A stretch of 64,000 bases of DNA, taken from positions 91,768,977 to 91,832,976 of the forward strand of contig CM057226.1 in NCBI GenBank assembly GCA_029891385.1, written 5' to 3'. The DNA comes from Erythroxylum novogranatense. Taxonomy: Eukaryota; Streptophyta; Magnoliopsida; Malpighiales; Erythroxylaceae. Position 1 is the stretch's first letter. Each line of letters opens with the position of its first letter. Positions 1-9,751 of this stretch are shown in pieces. Position numbers and translations under genes: made by a program. Under the pieces are notes generated by a model that was not told where the DNA came from, did no database searches, and was given only the letters and a program-made list of their open reading frames with translations.

Positions 1-29
1 TGGATCCAAGAGCAAGGAGAGCTCTATTT

Positions 30-215
30 ATGGGCTTTAGCACTAGCGTGAAGGGATACAGACTTTGGTGTCTAGAGGAGAAGAAATTTGTTGTAAGCAG
101 AGATGTGACTTTTGATGAGGCCGCTATGGTTAATCGTAACAAGCATAAAGGAGAAATTGAAGCGACCAAGACCATGAGTAGTTCAAGCGGTGGAGTTCTT
201 CAAGAGCGCGATTGA
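30..215 (+). pseudogene. copia integrase C-terminal / linker fragment
   Basis: An open stretch of 61 codons reads MGFSTSVKGYRLW then FVVSRDVTFDEAAM. This is the conserved copia segment downstream of the integrase core (G-x-K-G-Y-R-LW followed by SRDVTFDE). In an intact element it sits between the integrase catalytic core and the RT. The frame closes at 215, and the acidic linker continues in other frames (about 215-360). It is a piece of the pol polyprotein, not a separate gene. Confidence 0.8.
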
Positions 216-480
216 TCCAAAGAAGGTCCGATGTTACAAACACTAGTCCTACAGTTTATTTTGATGATGAGGACGAAGTTAATGAAGAGGAAATACCTAC
301 CCAAGAACCACCACAACAACAAGATTCTATTACAACCAGAAGATCAAAAGGAAATTGAAAGCTCGCTTTCGGTTTATTGATATCAGGCATATGCACTTCC
401 AGATTATTGAAGATAATATTCCATCCACCTACAAAGAAGCCGCGGGAGTTCGTAGAGCGTGGAGTGGAAGAAATCTATGG

Positions 481-1503
481 ATGAGGAGATGAATTCTCTT
501 CATAAAAATAAGACTTGGAAGCTAGTTCAGTTACCAAAAGGAAAGAAGGAAATTGGTTGTAAATGAGTATATGCTAAGAAGATGGAATCTTTGGGAAAAG
601 AGGGAAAAGACAATGTAAGATTCAAAGCCAGATTGGTAGCTAAAGGCTATGCTCAGAAGGAAGGCATTGACTACAATGAGGTATTCTCTCCTGTAGTAAA
701 ACATTCTTCTATTCGTATTTTATTGACTTTGGTCAGTGCAATTTGACCTCGAGTTGCCCAACTTGATATCAAGACGGCGCTTACATGATGATTTGGAGGA
801 AGATATTTTTATGTCTCGGCCGGAAGGGTTTACGGTTGTTAGTAAGGAAAATTGGGTTTATAAATTACAAAAATCATTGTATGGTTTAAAGATCTCCAAG
901 ACAATGATATCTGGCGATTTGACAGTTTATGATCGAGCAAAAGTACACGAAGTCATTATGATCATTGTGTATACTTTCGCAAGCTACAAGATGGAACCTT
1001 TATTTATTTACTTTTATATGTTGATGATATGCTTATAGATGTAAAAGCACAATGGAAATTGAAAGATTAAAACTCAATCGAGTAATGAATTTGAGATGCA
1101 GGGGACGGGAGAAGCTCGAAAGATACTAGGTATGGAAATTGAAAGAGATAGAGCAAAAGGTAAGATTGGTCTGTGTCAAAAGCAGTATTTGAAGAAGGTA
1201 CTACAACGTTTTGGGATGAATGAAAATTCAAAATCGGTTAGTACACCTCTTGCTCCTCATTTTAAACTTAGTGCTTCTCTGTCTCCTAAAACAGATGAGG
1301 AGAGTCATTACATGGCTAAAATTCCATATGCAAGTGTTGTTGGTAGTTTGATGTATGCTATAGTGTGTACTAGGCCTGATATTTCACAAGTTGTTAGTAT
1401 TGTTAGTAGATATATGCATAATCCAGGAAAAGGGCATTGGCAAGTCGTGAAATGGATTCTACCAGATATTCAGGCTTGTGGATGTTGGTTTATCATTTCG
1501 TAA
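481..1503 (+). pseudogene. copia reverse transcriptase, broken
   Basis: RT (RVT_2) sequence is spread over three frames. About 481-690 gives MDEEMNSLHKNKTW and [18 protein letters not shown], with an in-frame TGA near 563. About 750-900 gives QLDIKTA, a PEGF segment and KLQKSLYGLK. The catalytic YVDDM motif is readable near 1012-1030 but out of frame with the upstream part. From 1096 the ORF is open for 135 codons with LGMEIERD, YLKKVLQRFGM and YASVVGSLMYA, the RT thumb/connection region. Stops and at least two frameshifts rule out a functional polymerase. Confidence 0.85.
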
Positions 1504-1985
1504 AGAAGACGTTAATGGTAAATGTGTTGTTGGATATGTAGATTACGATTCGCAGTGATTTGGACAAGCTTAGTCCACTACAGTTTTATATTCACTCTTC
1601 TTGGAGGTCCGGTGAGTTGGAGATCAACTTTGCAATCTACGATTATTTTATCAACTATCGAAAGTAATACATGGCGAAGAATGAAGCTATTAAAGAAGCT
1701 TATCCGCTTCGAGGGTTCCTGATGACTTAGGGTCCATCGAGACCACGTGGATATTCATCATGACGGTCGAGTGCTATTTATTTAGCAAAGAATCAAGTTC
1801 ATCATGCACGTACAAAACACATTGATGTGAGGTTCCATTTTGTTCGTGAGATTATTGATGAGGGAGATATTCTTCTTCAGAAGATTGGGACCGCTGATAA
1901 TCCTGCTGATATGTTGACAAAACCAGTTTCGTTACTCAAGTTTAAGCATTGCTTAGACTTGATTGGTATTTGTAAAATTTGTTGA
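1504..1985 (+). pseudogene. copia RNase H end, broken
   Basis: Fragments of the copia RNase H domain follow the RT. A STIES-like stretch near 1650-1670 corresponds to the usual STTEAEY core. About 1780-1975 encodes AKNQVHHARTKHIDVRFHFV, then NPADMLTKPV and a short C-terminal tail. The latter is the canonical end of copia pol. The frame changes at least twice, and the domain ends about 70 bp before the LTR, as in intact elements. Confidence 0.8.
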
Positions 1986-2128
1986 TTGCCCCGTGGGGAA
2001 TTGAGAGACGACTATTGTAAATTTTACTTCGAGGATTTGAGCCAAGGTGGAGATTGTTGAATATTGACTCAAATGAAAAGTAAGAAATCTCAGCTACTTT
2101 CGGTGATCAAAAATGGTGGCTCAACAAT

Positions 2129-2285
2129 GGAGGCTTGGAGGCTTTCACACCCAATGGAGGCTTTCACACCCATTGGAGGCTTTCACACCCATTGGAGGCT
2201 TTCACACTCATTGGAGGCTTTCACACCCAATGGAGGCTTTCACACCCAATGGAGGCTTTCACACCTTGGAAGCTTTCACACCCAT
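2129..2285 (+). repeat. 19-bp tandem repeat in LTR U3
   Basis: About eight copies of a unit containing GGAGGCTTTCACACCCA. The CTTTCACAC core recurs at 2142, 2161, 2180, 2199, 2218, 2237 and 2256 (exact 19-bp period) and then at 2273 (17-bp step). The array stops about 10 bp before the TATA box. Tandem repeats placed so in a U3 often act as enhancers (known from Tnt1/Tto1-type copia); that role is inferred here. Confidence 0.9.
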
Positions 2286-2294
2286 GAAGATCTC

Positions 2295-2302
2295 TATAAA
2301 AG
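2295..2302 (+). promoter_or_regulatory. LTR TATA box
   Basis: TATAAAAG lies about 10 bp downstream of the 19-bp U3 repeats and upstream of the R region. It is the likely core promoter of the copia LTR. Confidence 0.65.
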
Positions 2303-2614
2303 GGAAGCAAATAAAGGAGGAGAAGTAGAACAAGAAGAGAGCACATAAGGAGAGCTTAAGGTTTCGGGTGTGAGAAGAGAGTGTTGTTTAGTAATAGAGA
2401 AAAATCTTTTGTTTCTCTTTTTTTGTGAGCTTGGTTTATTTTGGGTCTCTTGAAAAATTTAGTGACAAAAACCATTGTATGCTCTCATTGATTATAGTGA
2501 AATACTCAGTCATCTCCAAATTGGACGTAGGCATTGCCGAACTAGTATAAAAATCTTGGTGTTCTTGTTGCTGTTTATTTTTCACTCCGTATTTATTCAC
2601 GTTTCCGCACAACA

Positions 2615-2916
2615 ACTACCTGATGCTCTCTCGGGTAAAACAAGATCTGCTCTCTATCATTTCTGGAAAAAGTTAAATAGAGCAGTGATCAAATAAATAA
2701 TGCTGTTACAGGAAAGTAGCAACATTCACGAAGACAAAAGAAAACTAGACATCTAAACATACAGTAATTAAAATGGTGAAAGTTTACTGAAGAAACAGAG
2801 ACTAGTATAAGGTGAATTTCCAAGAAACATACAAGAAAACTGAAGGTATTAACCTGAGCACCAAAGTGCATGTAAACTGGGGAATTTGGAAACTAAACCA
2901 AGTATCCAGAATATAC
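2615..2916 (-). other. intron remnant of the NOMO-like gene
   Basis: This is the stretch between the copia LTR end and the donor site (GTATATTC on the minus strand) of the last visible NOMO-like exon. It has no coding sequence I recognise and reads as the 5' part of an intron. The copia element begins at 2614, so this intron probably continues on the other side of the insertion, left of the window. Confidence 0.55.
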
Positions 2917-5418
2917 CTCGAGTCCTGGGGAATAAATATTTGTTTCGCTCCAAGAGTAGACCACACAGAGTATTCATATACAGCTGAGTGCATTTGATCA
3001 CTTGTACTTAATGCAATGGTGGCAGCTGTACTGTCAATAAGACTCCCTTCACCGTCAACAATATCAATGGGAATATTATTAGGTAATTCATTAGCAACAA
3101 CAGCCGAGCTTAAGTCAACCATAATTTGTCCTCTGAGAAGATACTTCTCTCCTTTCAAATGGATTGGCTACAAATATAAGAAATTTTCTTAAGGAAAAAA
3201 GAAAAGAAAAATCAAGAGCAGTTATATTTCTTAAACCAAAAACTAGTTTGAGTAAGAGAGAGAGAGAGTGAAAAAAGGAGAACCACAAGACTTTATAGGG
3301 AACCACACCATCAAGTTTGACGTATCAATCTTTGTTGACATGCTCCCAAATGAAATACATGAGTTAACAAAATGTAGTTCATGCACTCCCGGATATTCAA
3401 GACATAAACACTGCGAACCCTTCTGTAGTTCATAAACCAAAAATATCAAATAACACACAAGGTTAAAATCGTTTGCATCGTATTTGTGGCTTAAAAGTTG
3501 AATTTCAAGACAACAACTACCATAATTTTCAAAGTAATTGGAGAACCATCTGGCTGAGTCATGTAAGCATCTACATCATGGGTTGAGATGACATTCACCC
3601 AGTAACCTCTTTGAACAAATACAATCCCTCTAACATCCTCAATACCGACATCCACATCAATAAAGCTCTGCTCCCAACACCAATTATCCTCACCTGGCAT
3701 TGCTCCAAAGGAATTGTGTTTGACCTGAAAAAACAAGGACACATTTATTAGCAGAAGAAACACAGTAATGAACAACTTTCAGAAAATTGAAGGAGATGAA
3801 AAAAAGACTGCAAAAGTTATTAGAGAATTTGAAGATGTTATTCAGAAAAGGAAAACTTTATTCAAAAGTTAAAGGACCAAACCTCAAGCCTATATTTTCC
3901 AGGTAAGATATTTGGAAAAACAAATTCATCACTCGCATCTGTCAAAGAGACAGACTTCCTCTCTTTGTCTTTACCAGACAAACTCAGAAGTGTGACAGAA
4001 ACAGATGGGCCACATTTCTCCTTGCAATTTACGGAACCAATCACATTGACCAGGGCCTTCATTATAAGAAAAAGAATGAGTAAAGTCTATCGCTGAGTAA
4101 AAACGAGAAATTTTGACAACAGGATATGAAGTAAAAGAAAAGCAATTTGGATGAAAGATACAAGCCTCATATAGGTAATCACAAAAGCAGTAAATGAATC
4201 CCAGAGAAACAAGCTAGTCTATCCTTGATGAAACAATAAGCATTTCTCTCAAAAATGAATATCAAACTTTGTGTTTATGTCATGCTATGTAGCCAAGAAC
4301 AGTGGATTGCTTGGAATATTATCTCTAGACAAGGCCAGAAACTACATACCAAAGAAACTGCAATCACATCACCAAATTAATGAAAGTTGAACTTATATCG
4401 AAAGGTTTCAAGTTTTGTGGCATACTGTGGCATGGTACCTGAGAAAATTCTACGTTTAGTACTGGACTCTTTACTACAACATCAATATAAGGAGGTAAAA
4501 ACAGAAGTTCAGTAGCAGTGGTAGGTGAAGCAGCTAACCGGTATTCACCAGATGGAACCTGTAAATAACCAAAAAGAATAAATAGATATTTTAGAAAGTT
4601 TTTAATATGTTAAACTGAATGATCTCGGTAGAAACGGAAGATTACAAGCAAGAATTACATGCTTGAGAACTTAAAAATCTTGATAAGTAAATTGCAGGTA
4701 TAAAACATTCAACTTGCATTCACGAATTTCATAAGTTCAAAAAAATAGCAGATTTACAATTTCAAAATATTGAAAATCTAAATGAATCAGGATATGTCAT
4801 ATCAACTTATTTATCTTTTCCATGAAGCAAACAGCTATCAATGGAACTCCATATAGCTAAAAGTGTTTCTCATCACTATTTTGATTACCATACCTCAAAG
4901 CAGAAATTTCCGTTAGCATCTGTTTGTCTTGCTTGAGGTTTAACATTCTCTGGTCCATGAGTCAAAGCCACCTATATGCACATTCAAACGAATACATCAG
5001 CAAACATAAAAATTGATAAGAGCTCATAAAGCATATATTGTATACTCCACAAAATATTCCCACCTGAATAACATGAAGAGGAGGAGGGGAAGAGAGGTAG
5101 AGATAGGTAGAATACCTTCACTCTATAGCCAGTATTGACCATCCTAACCACGCCACATACATCATAGTAGATCGATCTAATATCTGTAATCAAAGCCATA
5201 TTGGGCAAAACCTAATACAGAGTACAAAGTTAGAGAATGAAAGATATTATGCACAGAATCAATCTAATAATTAGTGACGTGTACGAACACTTTAATAATG
5301 ATATGCACAGCCAATATAAAGTCTCAAGATTCAACAGATAATTTACCATATAATCCTTCAAATTATCAAATTTGTAATGCTCCTTCCTGGCTTCTATTGT
5401 ATATTGATTTGAAGTAAC
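2917..5418 (-). CDS. NOMO: Nodal-modulator (NOMO)-like protein, partial, eight exons
   Basis: Plant NOMO-like proteins are ER-membrane proteins with a large lumenal stack of carbohydrate-binding-like/Ig-like domains; animal NOMO works in a translocon-associated membrane-protein complex. Eight minus-strand exons with AG/GT borders join in frame: 5418-5347, 5211-5116, 4971-4894, 4558-4439, 4056-3883, 3724-3521, 3422-3309 and 3167-2917 (24, 32, 26, 40, 58, 68, 38 and 83 codons, about 369 in all). Landmarks in order: DYMVLPNMA, YDVCGVVRMVNTGY, THGPENVKPQ, PSGEYRLAASP, ILPGKYRLEV, GYWVNVISTHDVDAYMTQPD, PGVHELHFVNSCISFGS and YEYSVWSTLG. The 'G-x-Y-x-L' strand ends are typical of the fold. I find no stop codons. 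N-terminal exons with the signal peptide and C-terminal exons with the membrane anchor are absent from the window. It could be a working gene with long introns or a truncated copy. Confidence 0.8.
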
Positions 5419-6631
5419 CTAAACACAACAAACAAGTCAGAACCTATTAGAAGAAAACGAATTGCATATAATAATGCCATAGTGACTTGGCTGGGAACAA
5501 CATCTCAAAGATCACAAATCCCCAGAGGACAGAATTATTCAATAGGCAACAAGACATCAATCCAGTCACTTACAAAGTTGTAAAGGCCAACTTCTAGGTC
5601 ATTAAGAATATGCCAAAGATTGTTCAACTCTTGTACAGTACAAACCACAAACACTCCACCAAGAAGGCGAAGGAAAAAGAAACAGGAAGAAGGAAGAATG
5701 GTGATTTACTTAAGATTCTTAGACTGTGAAATAGATTGCTCACTATGTAGGACCATTTCCAACCTCCTACTGCATAGAAAAGAGAACAATTTGAAGTTGA
5801 ATAATGGTATAGTTTGTATACCTTTACTTAGGTTATGTGAAGTAGGTAATGTTATGAAGAAAATAGTCCTTAAGCGTGTTCCATGACACTGAAATCCTAC
5901 TGAATAAGTTAGCAAATTAATTTTGAAGAACCAAGAGACAAGATACTCACAAACACGAAACAAATCAGAAATCCTCATAACAGCCACCCAGAAACCAATC
6001 AATCAACTCAACGGAGAGTATGAGCAACAGATCCTGAGAAAACAGAATAAAAAATTAAAGAATCTGGAGAAAAAAATAATCAAACAAACACAAGGAAAGA
6101 GCAAGAGATTGGAGGCGTACCAAAGAGAAATCTAGCAACGATAAAGCAATAACGAAACCCTAGAAAATTTTATTCACCAAAATTGTCTATTCTTATTTGA
6201 GGACCAACCGTGGAGAAGGAGAGGAAACAGTGAAAAAGGGAGAACATTCGAGAGTGTCGGTTCAAAATAGCAAAGGTTGTATGACATCCGGTTGAGCAAA
6301 CGTTATTGGAGAGTGAAGCAAGAAGAGGAGGAGGACCAACCGTGGAGAAGGAGAGGAAGCCGACGGAGAGAGAAAGAGCATTGTGAGTGCGTAAAGGTAG
6401 AAACTTTGAGAGTGAAGGGACGGTGAAGCAAGAAGAGGAGGAGGACCAACCGTGGAGAAGGGCAGGAAGCCGACGGAGAGAGAAAGAGAAAGAGCGTTGT
6501 GAGTTGCGTGAAGGTAGAAACTTCAAGAGGAGACGGATTTAATTCAGAAGCACCCAACCTTCAGATTAAATGGACGAATGGGATGGATTGTGTGGTCGTC
6601 CATCCCATTCACTCTTAGTATATATACTTAA
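5419..6631. other. gap between NOMO-like exons and the Helitron end
   Basis: I find no exon I can defend here, although the NOMO-like N-terminus would be expected on the minus strand. The part 6170-6560 is very purine-rich on the plus strand (pyrimidine-rich on the minus strand), resembling the 5' leader of a minus-strand plant gene, and it contains a tandem duplication. Whether it belongs to the NOMO-like gene is unknown. Confidence 0.4.
6308..6530 (-). repeat. tandem duplication of about 110 bp in a leader-like sequence
   Basis: The block GAGGACCAACCGTGGAGAAG, then GCCGACGGAGAGAGAAAGAG and GTAGAAACTT occurs twice (about 6320-6405 and 6435-6525). A third partial copy of its first part lies at about 6200-6226. 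On the minus strand it is pyrimidine-rich and can be read through in frame for about 80 codons, but the translation is low-complexity Ser/Leu/Pro and probably not a protein. Confidence 0.7.
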
Positions 6632-6662
6632 CTAGCATGTTAATACTGCGCAAATGCGCAGT
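6632..6662 (-). other. Helitron-like 3' terminus (hairpin plus CTAG)
   Basis: Read on the minus strand, an 8-bp stem with a 2-nt loop (ACTGCGCA..TGCGCAGT, 6662-6645) is followed after 9 nt by CTAG (6635-6632) and then T. Plant Helitrons end in a short GC-rich hairpin, about 10 nt, CTRR, and insert between A and T. All three features are met. The orientation also matches the minus-strand Rep/helicase genes to the right. There is no TIR or TSD, as expected for Helitrons. Confidence 0.6.
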
Positions 6663-7014
6663 GAAAGTGTCCAGTGAATTTATATGCTGGGAAAAAATTT
6701 AACATGACAGTTAAATGAAAAATAAATTTAAAATGTAATGAAATAATCATCGGTTGGGAGAAGAATTAAGATGAAATGACTTTCTTTCAGATAAGATAAA
6801 AATAGTTTACATGTCTACTACTGACATCTGCAGTATAAAGATACGTTAATCTATAAGTTTTTTAATGTGTGCTTCATAAAATTTCCTAGTCTCGAAGTTT
6901 ACTTCTTTGAGATAGTTGACTATATTTATCATTCGACTAGTTTTTTTTATTCCGCGCACGGTATTGAATAAGTAACTCATCTAGCTGATTTTGACGATCA
7001 TATGTCTCCTTTAT

Positions 7015-7180
7015 GGCATTTTTCGAAATGAAACGTCAATCTATGTTTTGATCTTATGTTTGTTTACTTCTGCAATATGTTATTGGTAGTATTTGACATT
7101 ATTATAGCAGTTAGAAGATTATTCGATATAACGAAAAGACGTCTCGATATTTGCTTTGTAGATTTTGGGGGTTACATGTT
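7015..7180 (+). repeat. dispersed repeat, copy 1
   Basis: Contains GAAATGAAACGTCAATCTAT, a TGTTTACTTCTGCAATA block, GACATTATTATAGCAGTTAG and TTTTGGGGGTTA. The same ordered blocks recur at 19445-19679, 38846-38990, 39355-39590 and 39590-39700. At 38.9 and 39.7 kb they sit just upstream of an LTR start, so they may be the 3' untranslated part of the gag-only LTR family. No coding potential. Confidence 0.65.
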
Positions 7181-7340
7181 TTCCAAGAAGGATTAGTCAA
7201 TTCGTATACTCCAAGAAGAATTATGGAATCGGTAAGTGAAATTTAATCGGAGTTGGAAATGACATCAACTGAACTGCTTTAAATAAAGGAGAACAAGAGC
7301 AAGCTGAAAGAAGCAAAAATAAGTTGAAGTAGTAAGACGT
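7177..7340 (+). repeat. segment duplicated at 43.5 kb
   Basis: From CCAAGAAGGATTAGTCAATT through AGTTGGAAATGACATCAA, CTGCTTTAAATAAA and AAGCAAAAATAAGTTGAAG this matches 43527-43682 in the same orientation with a few differences. Both copies adjoin minisatellite-bearing sequence. No protein signal. Confidence 0.75.
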
Positions 7341-7639
7341 TGAAAAGCAGACGAAAGAAGAAAAACGGACGGAAGTTCAAAAGTAGACGAAAGCAAAAGC
7401 AGTTGTTACACTGGATAGATAATGTAATGGAAAATACGTGAACCTAGGACGTGAACCTAGCATAAGGTTGTTCACCAACTGGATGTCGGATGTTGTAATC
7501 GCATCGTCTCGGTTTGCAGTTGTTCTTGACTTATAAATCTTCTTGAAGCTTTTTTTGTTTTGGTGTGTACAGATGTTTTAGAGTTTTCGTTGTTGTTCTT
7601 TGTCATTGTTATTCTTTGTCAACTGTTGTTGTTGGCCTA

Positions 7640-7980
7640 CAACAGACTTGGATATGAGGAGATTTATCATGTTGCCATCGGTAAAACAGATGGCTCGAAT
7701 AAAGAAGACGTAGTCGAGACTTCTGAAAAAGAGTGCCTCAAACAAAGAAGGCGAAGTGCGACTTAGATATGAGAAGATTTATCATAAATTGCAAAAGCAT
7801 TACACCACCAAAGATCCTCTTTCCTTGTACATATATTTTTCTCATGTCAGAAAGGAACTCCTCTGTCAAAGCAGAGGTTTGAGGATTATCACGAGGAATC
7901 ATCTACTTTAATCTGAAAATGGATGCGTGCAACAAAGAAGGCATAGTGTAGATTTGGATATGAGCACATTGATCGTCAGT
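7640..7980 (-). pseudogene. short Helitron Rep snippets (three, minus strand)
   Basis: Around 7648-7678, 7762-7790 and 7953-7978 the sequence carries degenerate copies of a roughly 30-bp motif. On the minus strand it encodes HDKSPHIQV-like peptides from the N-terminal region of the Helitron Rep at 63.75 kb. The AACCTAGCATAAGGTT block at 7454-7469 also matches the Rep at about 63925-63940. These are scraps too short to be genes. Confidence 0.55.
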
Positions 7981-8213
7981 GTCTGTCCATATAGCTAGGA
8001 AGTCTATAGCTTTGTAAAGTTTTAGAAGGCGTAGTGCAGATTTGAATAATATAGTAACTGCACATATCGCTTCGTGCTATTTTTCAAGAATGTGACATAT
8101 CGCTTAGTAAAGTTTTATGTCTTAGTTTCGCTTGCTCTAACATTTTCTGCTTTATGTCTTACTTCAGTCTGCTTTTCACTTTTCAATATCTGACTTTGAT
8201 CGTTTCACTTTTA

Positions 8214-8290
8214 TCGTCTCGCTTCTTAATTGGGAGGCGATTTGCTTCTTCTATCGTGTCACTTCTTAATTGGGAGGTGATTTGCTTTCG
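8214..8290 (+). repeat. tandem pair of about 37 bp
   Basis: The block CACTTCTTAATTGGGAGGTG with GATTTGCTT occurs twice side by side with one or two changes (about 8217-8250 and 8255-8288), within sequence rich in TCGTCT/TTTGCTT motifs. No coding meaning found. Confidence 0.6.
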
Positions 8291-8324
8291 TTTGCTTTCC
8301 ATCGGCTGCTTTTCCTAACCTCTA

Positions 8325-8450
8325 ACAGACGAAGTTGAAAAGACAGACGAAGAAGAGAAAAGAAGACGTAGTTGAGAAAGTAGACGATGTTAAACATAGA
8401 TGGAGTTGAAAAAGTAGACGAAGTTATAAATATAGACGGAGTTGAACATT
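8325..8450 (+). repeat. GACGAAGTTGAAAA-type minisatellite
   Basis: Irregular short repeats of AGACGAAGTTGAAAAG and AGACGGAGTTGAA. The same motif marks LTRs of the gag-only family elsewhere in the window, so this is probably an LTR remnant without recognisable ends. Confidence 0.6.
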
Positions 8451-8591
8451 TAAATCTATCTCCTGTATTTTGGACATATCCAACCTTATGCTTTTCGCTG
8501 CTTCCGCTCCCTAAGAAATAACAATCAAATATTTTTTTTAGTCAAAAAGAAAGTTAAAAATCTCATATAGAAAGTAAGTGACTAATTTAAC

Positions 8592-8745
8592 CTTGTCCTC
8601 TGCAAGTACTTTAAAGACATCTTTTGGATCCCATAATCTACTGCGTGTATTGGGATATCTAGATTCTTGACGTACAACTTCCTTTCCCATTTCTTCCATT
8701 AAGTCATGCATTTGTAATGTGTTTTCAGAAATGGACAGTTCGTTG
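8592..8745 (-). pseudogene. TIR-NBS-LRR (TNL) resistance-gene fragment
   Basis: TNL proteins are intracellular immune receptors. About 50 codons read SISENTLQMHDLMEEMGKEV, then RQES and TRSRLWDPKDVFKVLAEDK. This is the end of the NB-ARC domain, including the MHD motif and the RLWDP-x-DVF segment that follows it in TNLs. After EDK (8592) comes a GTTAAATT donor-like site, the position where TNL exon 2 normally ends. No TIR, P-loop or LRR is nearby. The piece abuts a copia RNase H tail on the opposite strand, so it is a captured or stranded exon scrap. Confidence 0.8.
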
Positions 8746-8764
8746 AAACATAGTATCAATGGGT

Positions 8765-8838
8765 GGACATCTTCGCTAAACCATTAAGTGAAGAACGGTT
8801 AAGGGAAATCAGACGAAATCTCAACATGGTTAAATATA
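8765..8838 (+). pseudogene. copia RNase H C-terminal tail
   Basis: The plus strand reads DIFAKPLSEERLREIRRNLN, matching the typical copia pol end (DIFTKPL-x-E-x-RF-x-x-IRREL). It is a fragment of about 25 codons. The sequence continuing to about 8935 is repeated in inverted orientation at 40245-40075. It sits back to back with the TNL scrap. Confidence 0.65.
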
Positions 8839-8849
8839 TCATAAAATCA

Positions 8850-8985
8850 AAACCAAAGGTCAATATGTTTAGGACAATAAATTCATATTTACATGAACTT
8901 GAAAAGCAGACGAAATGTGACAAGTAGACGAAAATCAAAACCAAACGCCAATATGTTTAGGACAATAAATTCATATTTCGTCTGC
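8850..8985 (+). repeat. direct repeat of about 43 bp
   Basis: AAAATCAAAACCAAA followed by CAATATGTTTAGGACAATAA and ATTCATATTT appears at about 8846-8889 and again at about 8934-8977. A third, inverted copy is at about 40120-40165. The spacer contains AGCAGACGAAATGTGACAAG. Confidence 0.7.
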
Positions 8986-9299
8986 TTTCCATCGTCGCTT
9001 TACTCCAAATCTACTTTTGCACAACTTTAAATGCATTTTGCTTTAAATCGAGTGATCGTAAAAGCATTAAGTGTGGAAAAATGGTGGAAAGAATGAGACG
9101 AAGCAGAGAAGTTAAAATAAGATTCAAACCCGCTTGAGTTTGAAGATTTCGACAAAAAGAAGCGATTCTAAGAAAATAGCAAGACCGAATGAAGAATGTT
9201 GTTATATCGATGATAATCTAATGGAAAGATTTTAACAATGTTTATTTTTTGTAGTCATTCATAATGTGTGAATCAGTTTTTGGGTAAGAGCTATTGAAA

Positions 9300-9530
9300 A
9301 GCAGATGGAACTTGCAAAGCGCATTTGAGTTGAACAGAGAGGGAGTTAAAAGCGCATTAAGCTTAAGGCAGCAGGCGGAAGTTGAATAGCGAGATTTAAA
9401 GGAAAAGGCATTTAAAGGTGAAAAGCGTATTTAAAGGAGAAAAAGCAGATTGAGTTGAAAAATGATCGGAAGCAAAAGTAGAGGGAACTAAAAGCAGACG
9501 GAAGCAAAAGTGGACGAGAGCAAAAACATT
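9300..9530 (+). repeat. AAAAGCAGACGGAAG minisatellite-like stretch
   Basis: Irregular repeats of AAAGCAGACGGAAG and AAAAGCGCATTTAAAG. Same sequence class as the LTR minisatellites of the gag-only elements. No ends or genes recognisable. Confidence 0.5.
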
Positions 9531-9751
9531 TTATAACTTTTATTTTCAGTAGGTCTTGTGAAAAGAACAAGTTTGTTTTAATTAAGCGTTGCCAGAGGTT
9601 TTTTAAAAGGAAATACACAAGGTACAAGTTGTTTGATTAAAGTCTCTACTTTTATCGTCTTAAATAACAAGAAGTTTATATGTCGATTTAACCGAAACCG
9701 AGACGAAGCAGTCACCATATTATGCTATCTAATATTACAATTCTTCAAAGT

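Larger units (their letters stand above)
1..2614 (+). mobile_element. Ty1/copia retrotransposon, 3' part with 3' LTR
   Basis: The window opens inside a copia-type pol gene. In plus-strand order I see the integrase C-terminal linker, the reverse transcriptase, the RNase H end, a purine-rich tract (AGGTGGAGAT) and then an LTR at 2055-2614 that begins TGTTGA and ends CACAACA. This domain order (integrase before RT) is diagnostic of Ty1/copia. The coding part carries stops and frameshifts, so the copy is dead. The 5' part lies left of the window. The right end abuts an intron of the NOMO-like gene, so the element appears inserted in that gene. Confidence 0.88.
2055..2614 (+). repeat. 3' LTR of the 5'-edge copia element
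   Basis: The LTR begins TGTTGA directly after the purine tract and ends CACAACA, so the termini are short inverted repeats (TGTTG/CAACA). U3 holds a 19-bp tandem repeat and a TATA box (TATAAAAG, 2295-2302). The R/U5 part contains TTGGACGTAGGCATTGCCG, a motif shared by many plant copia LTRs. The length is 560 bp. The second LTR is outside the window, so the age cannot be judged. Confidence 0.82.

Noticed and set aside
2064..2348. Two overlapping ORFs with GGFHTHWRLSH-like repeats
   Set aside because: They are translations of the 19-bp LTR tandem repeat in two frames; a repeat without a stop reads open by chance.
5560..5640. A further NOMO-like exon on the minus strand (open reading with GTAAGT donor)
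   Set aside because: The peptide (LNNLWHILNDLEVGLYNF) does not resemble the expected upstream region and no acceptor or frame link to the next exon is convincing.
7560..7766. 68-codon ORF with a hydrophobic N-terminus, a possible small secreted protein
   Set aside because: It overlaps a Rep snippet in antisense and has no homologous copy at related sites; chance ORF.
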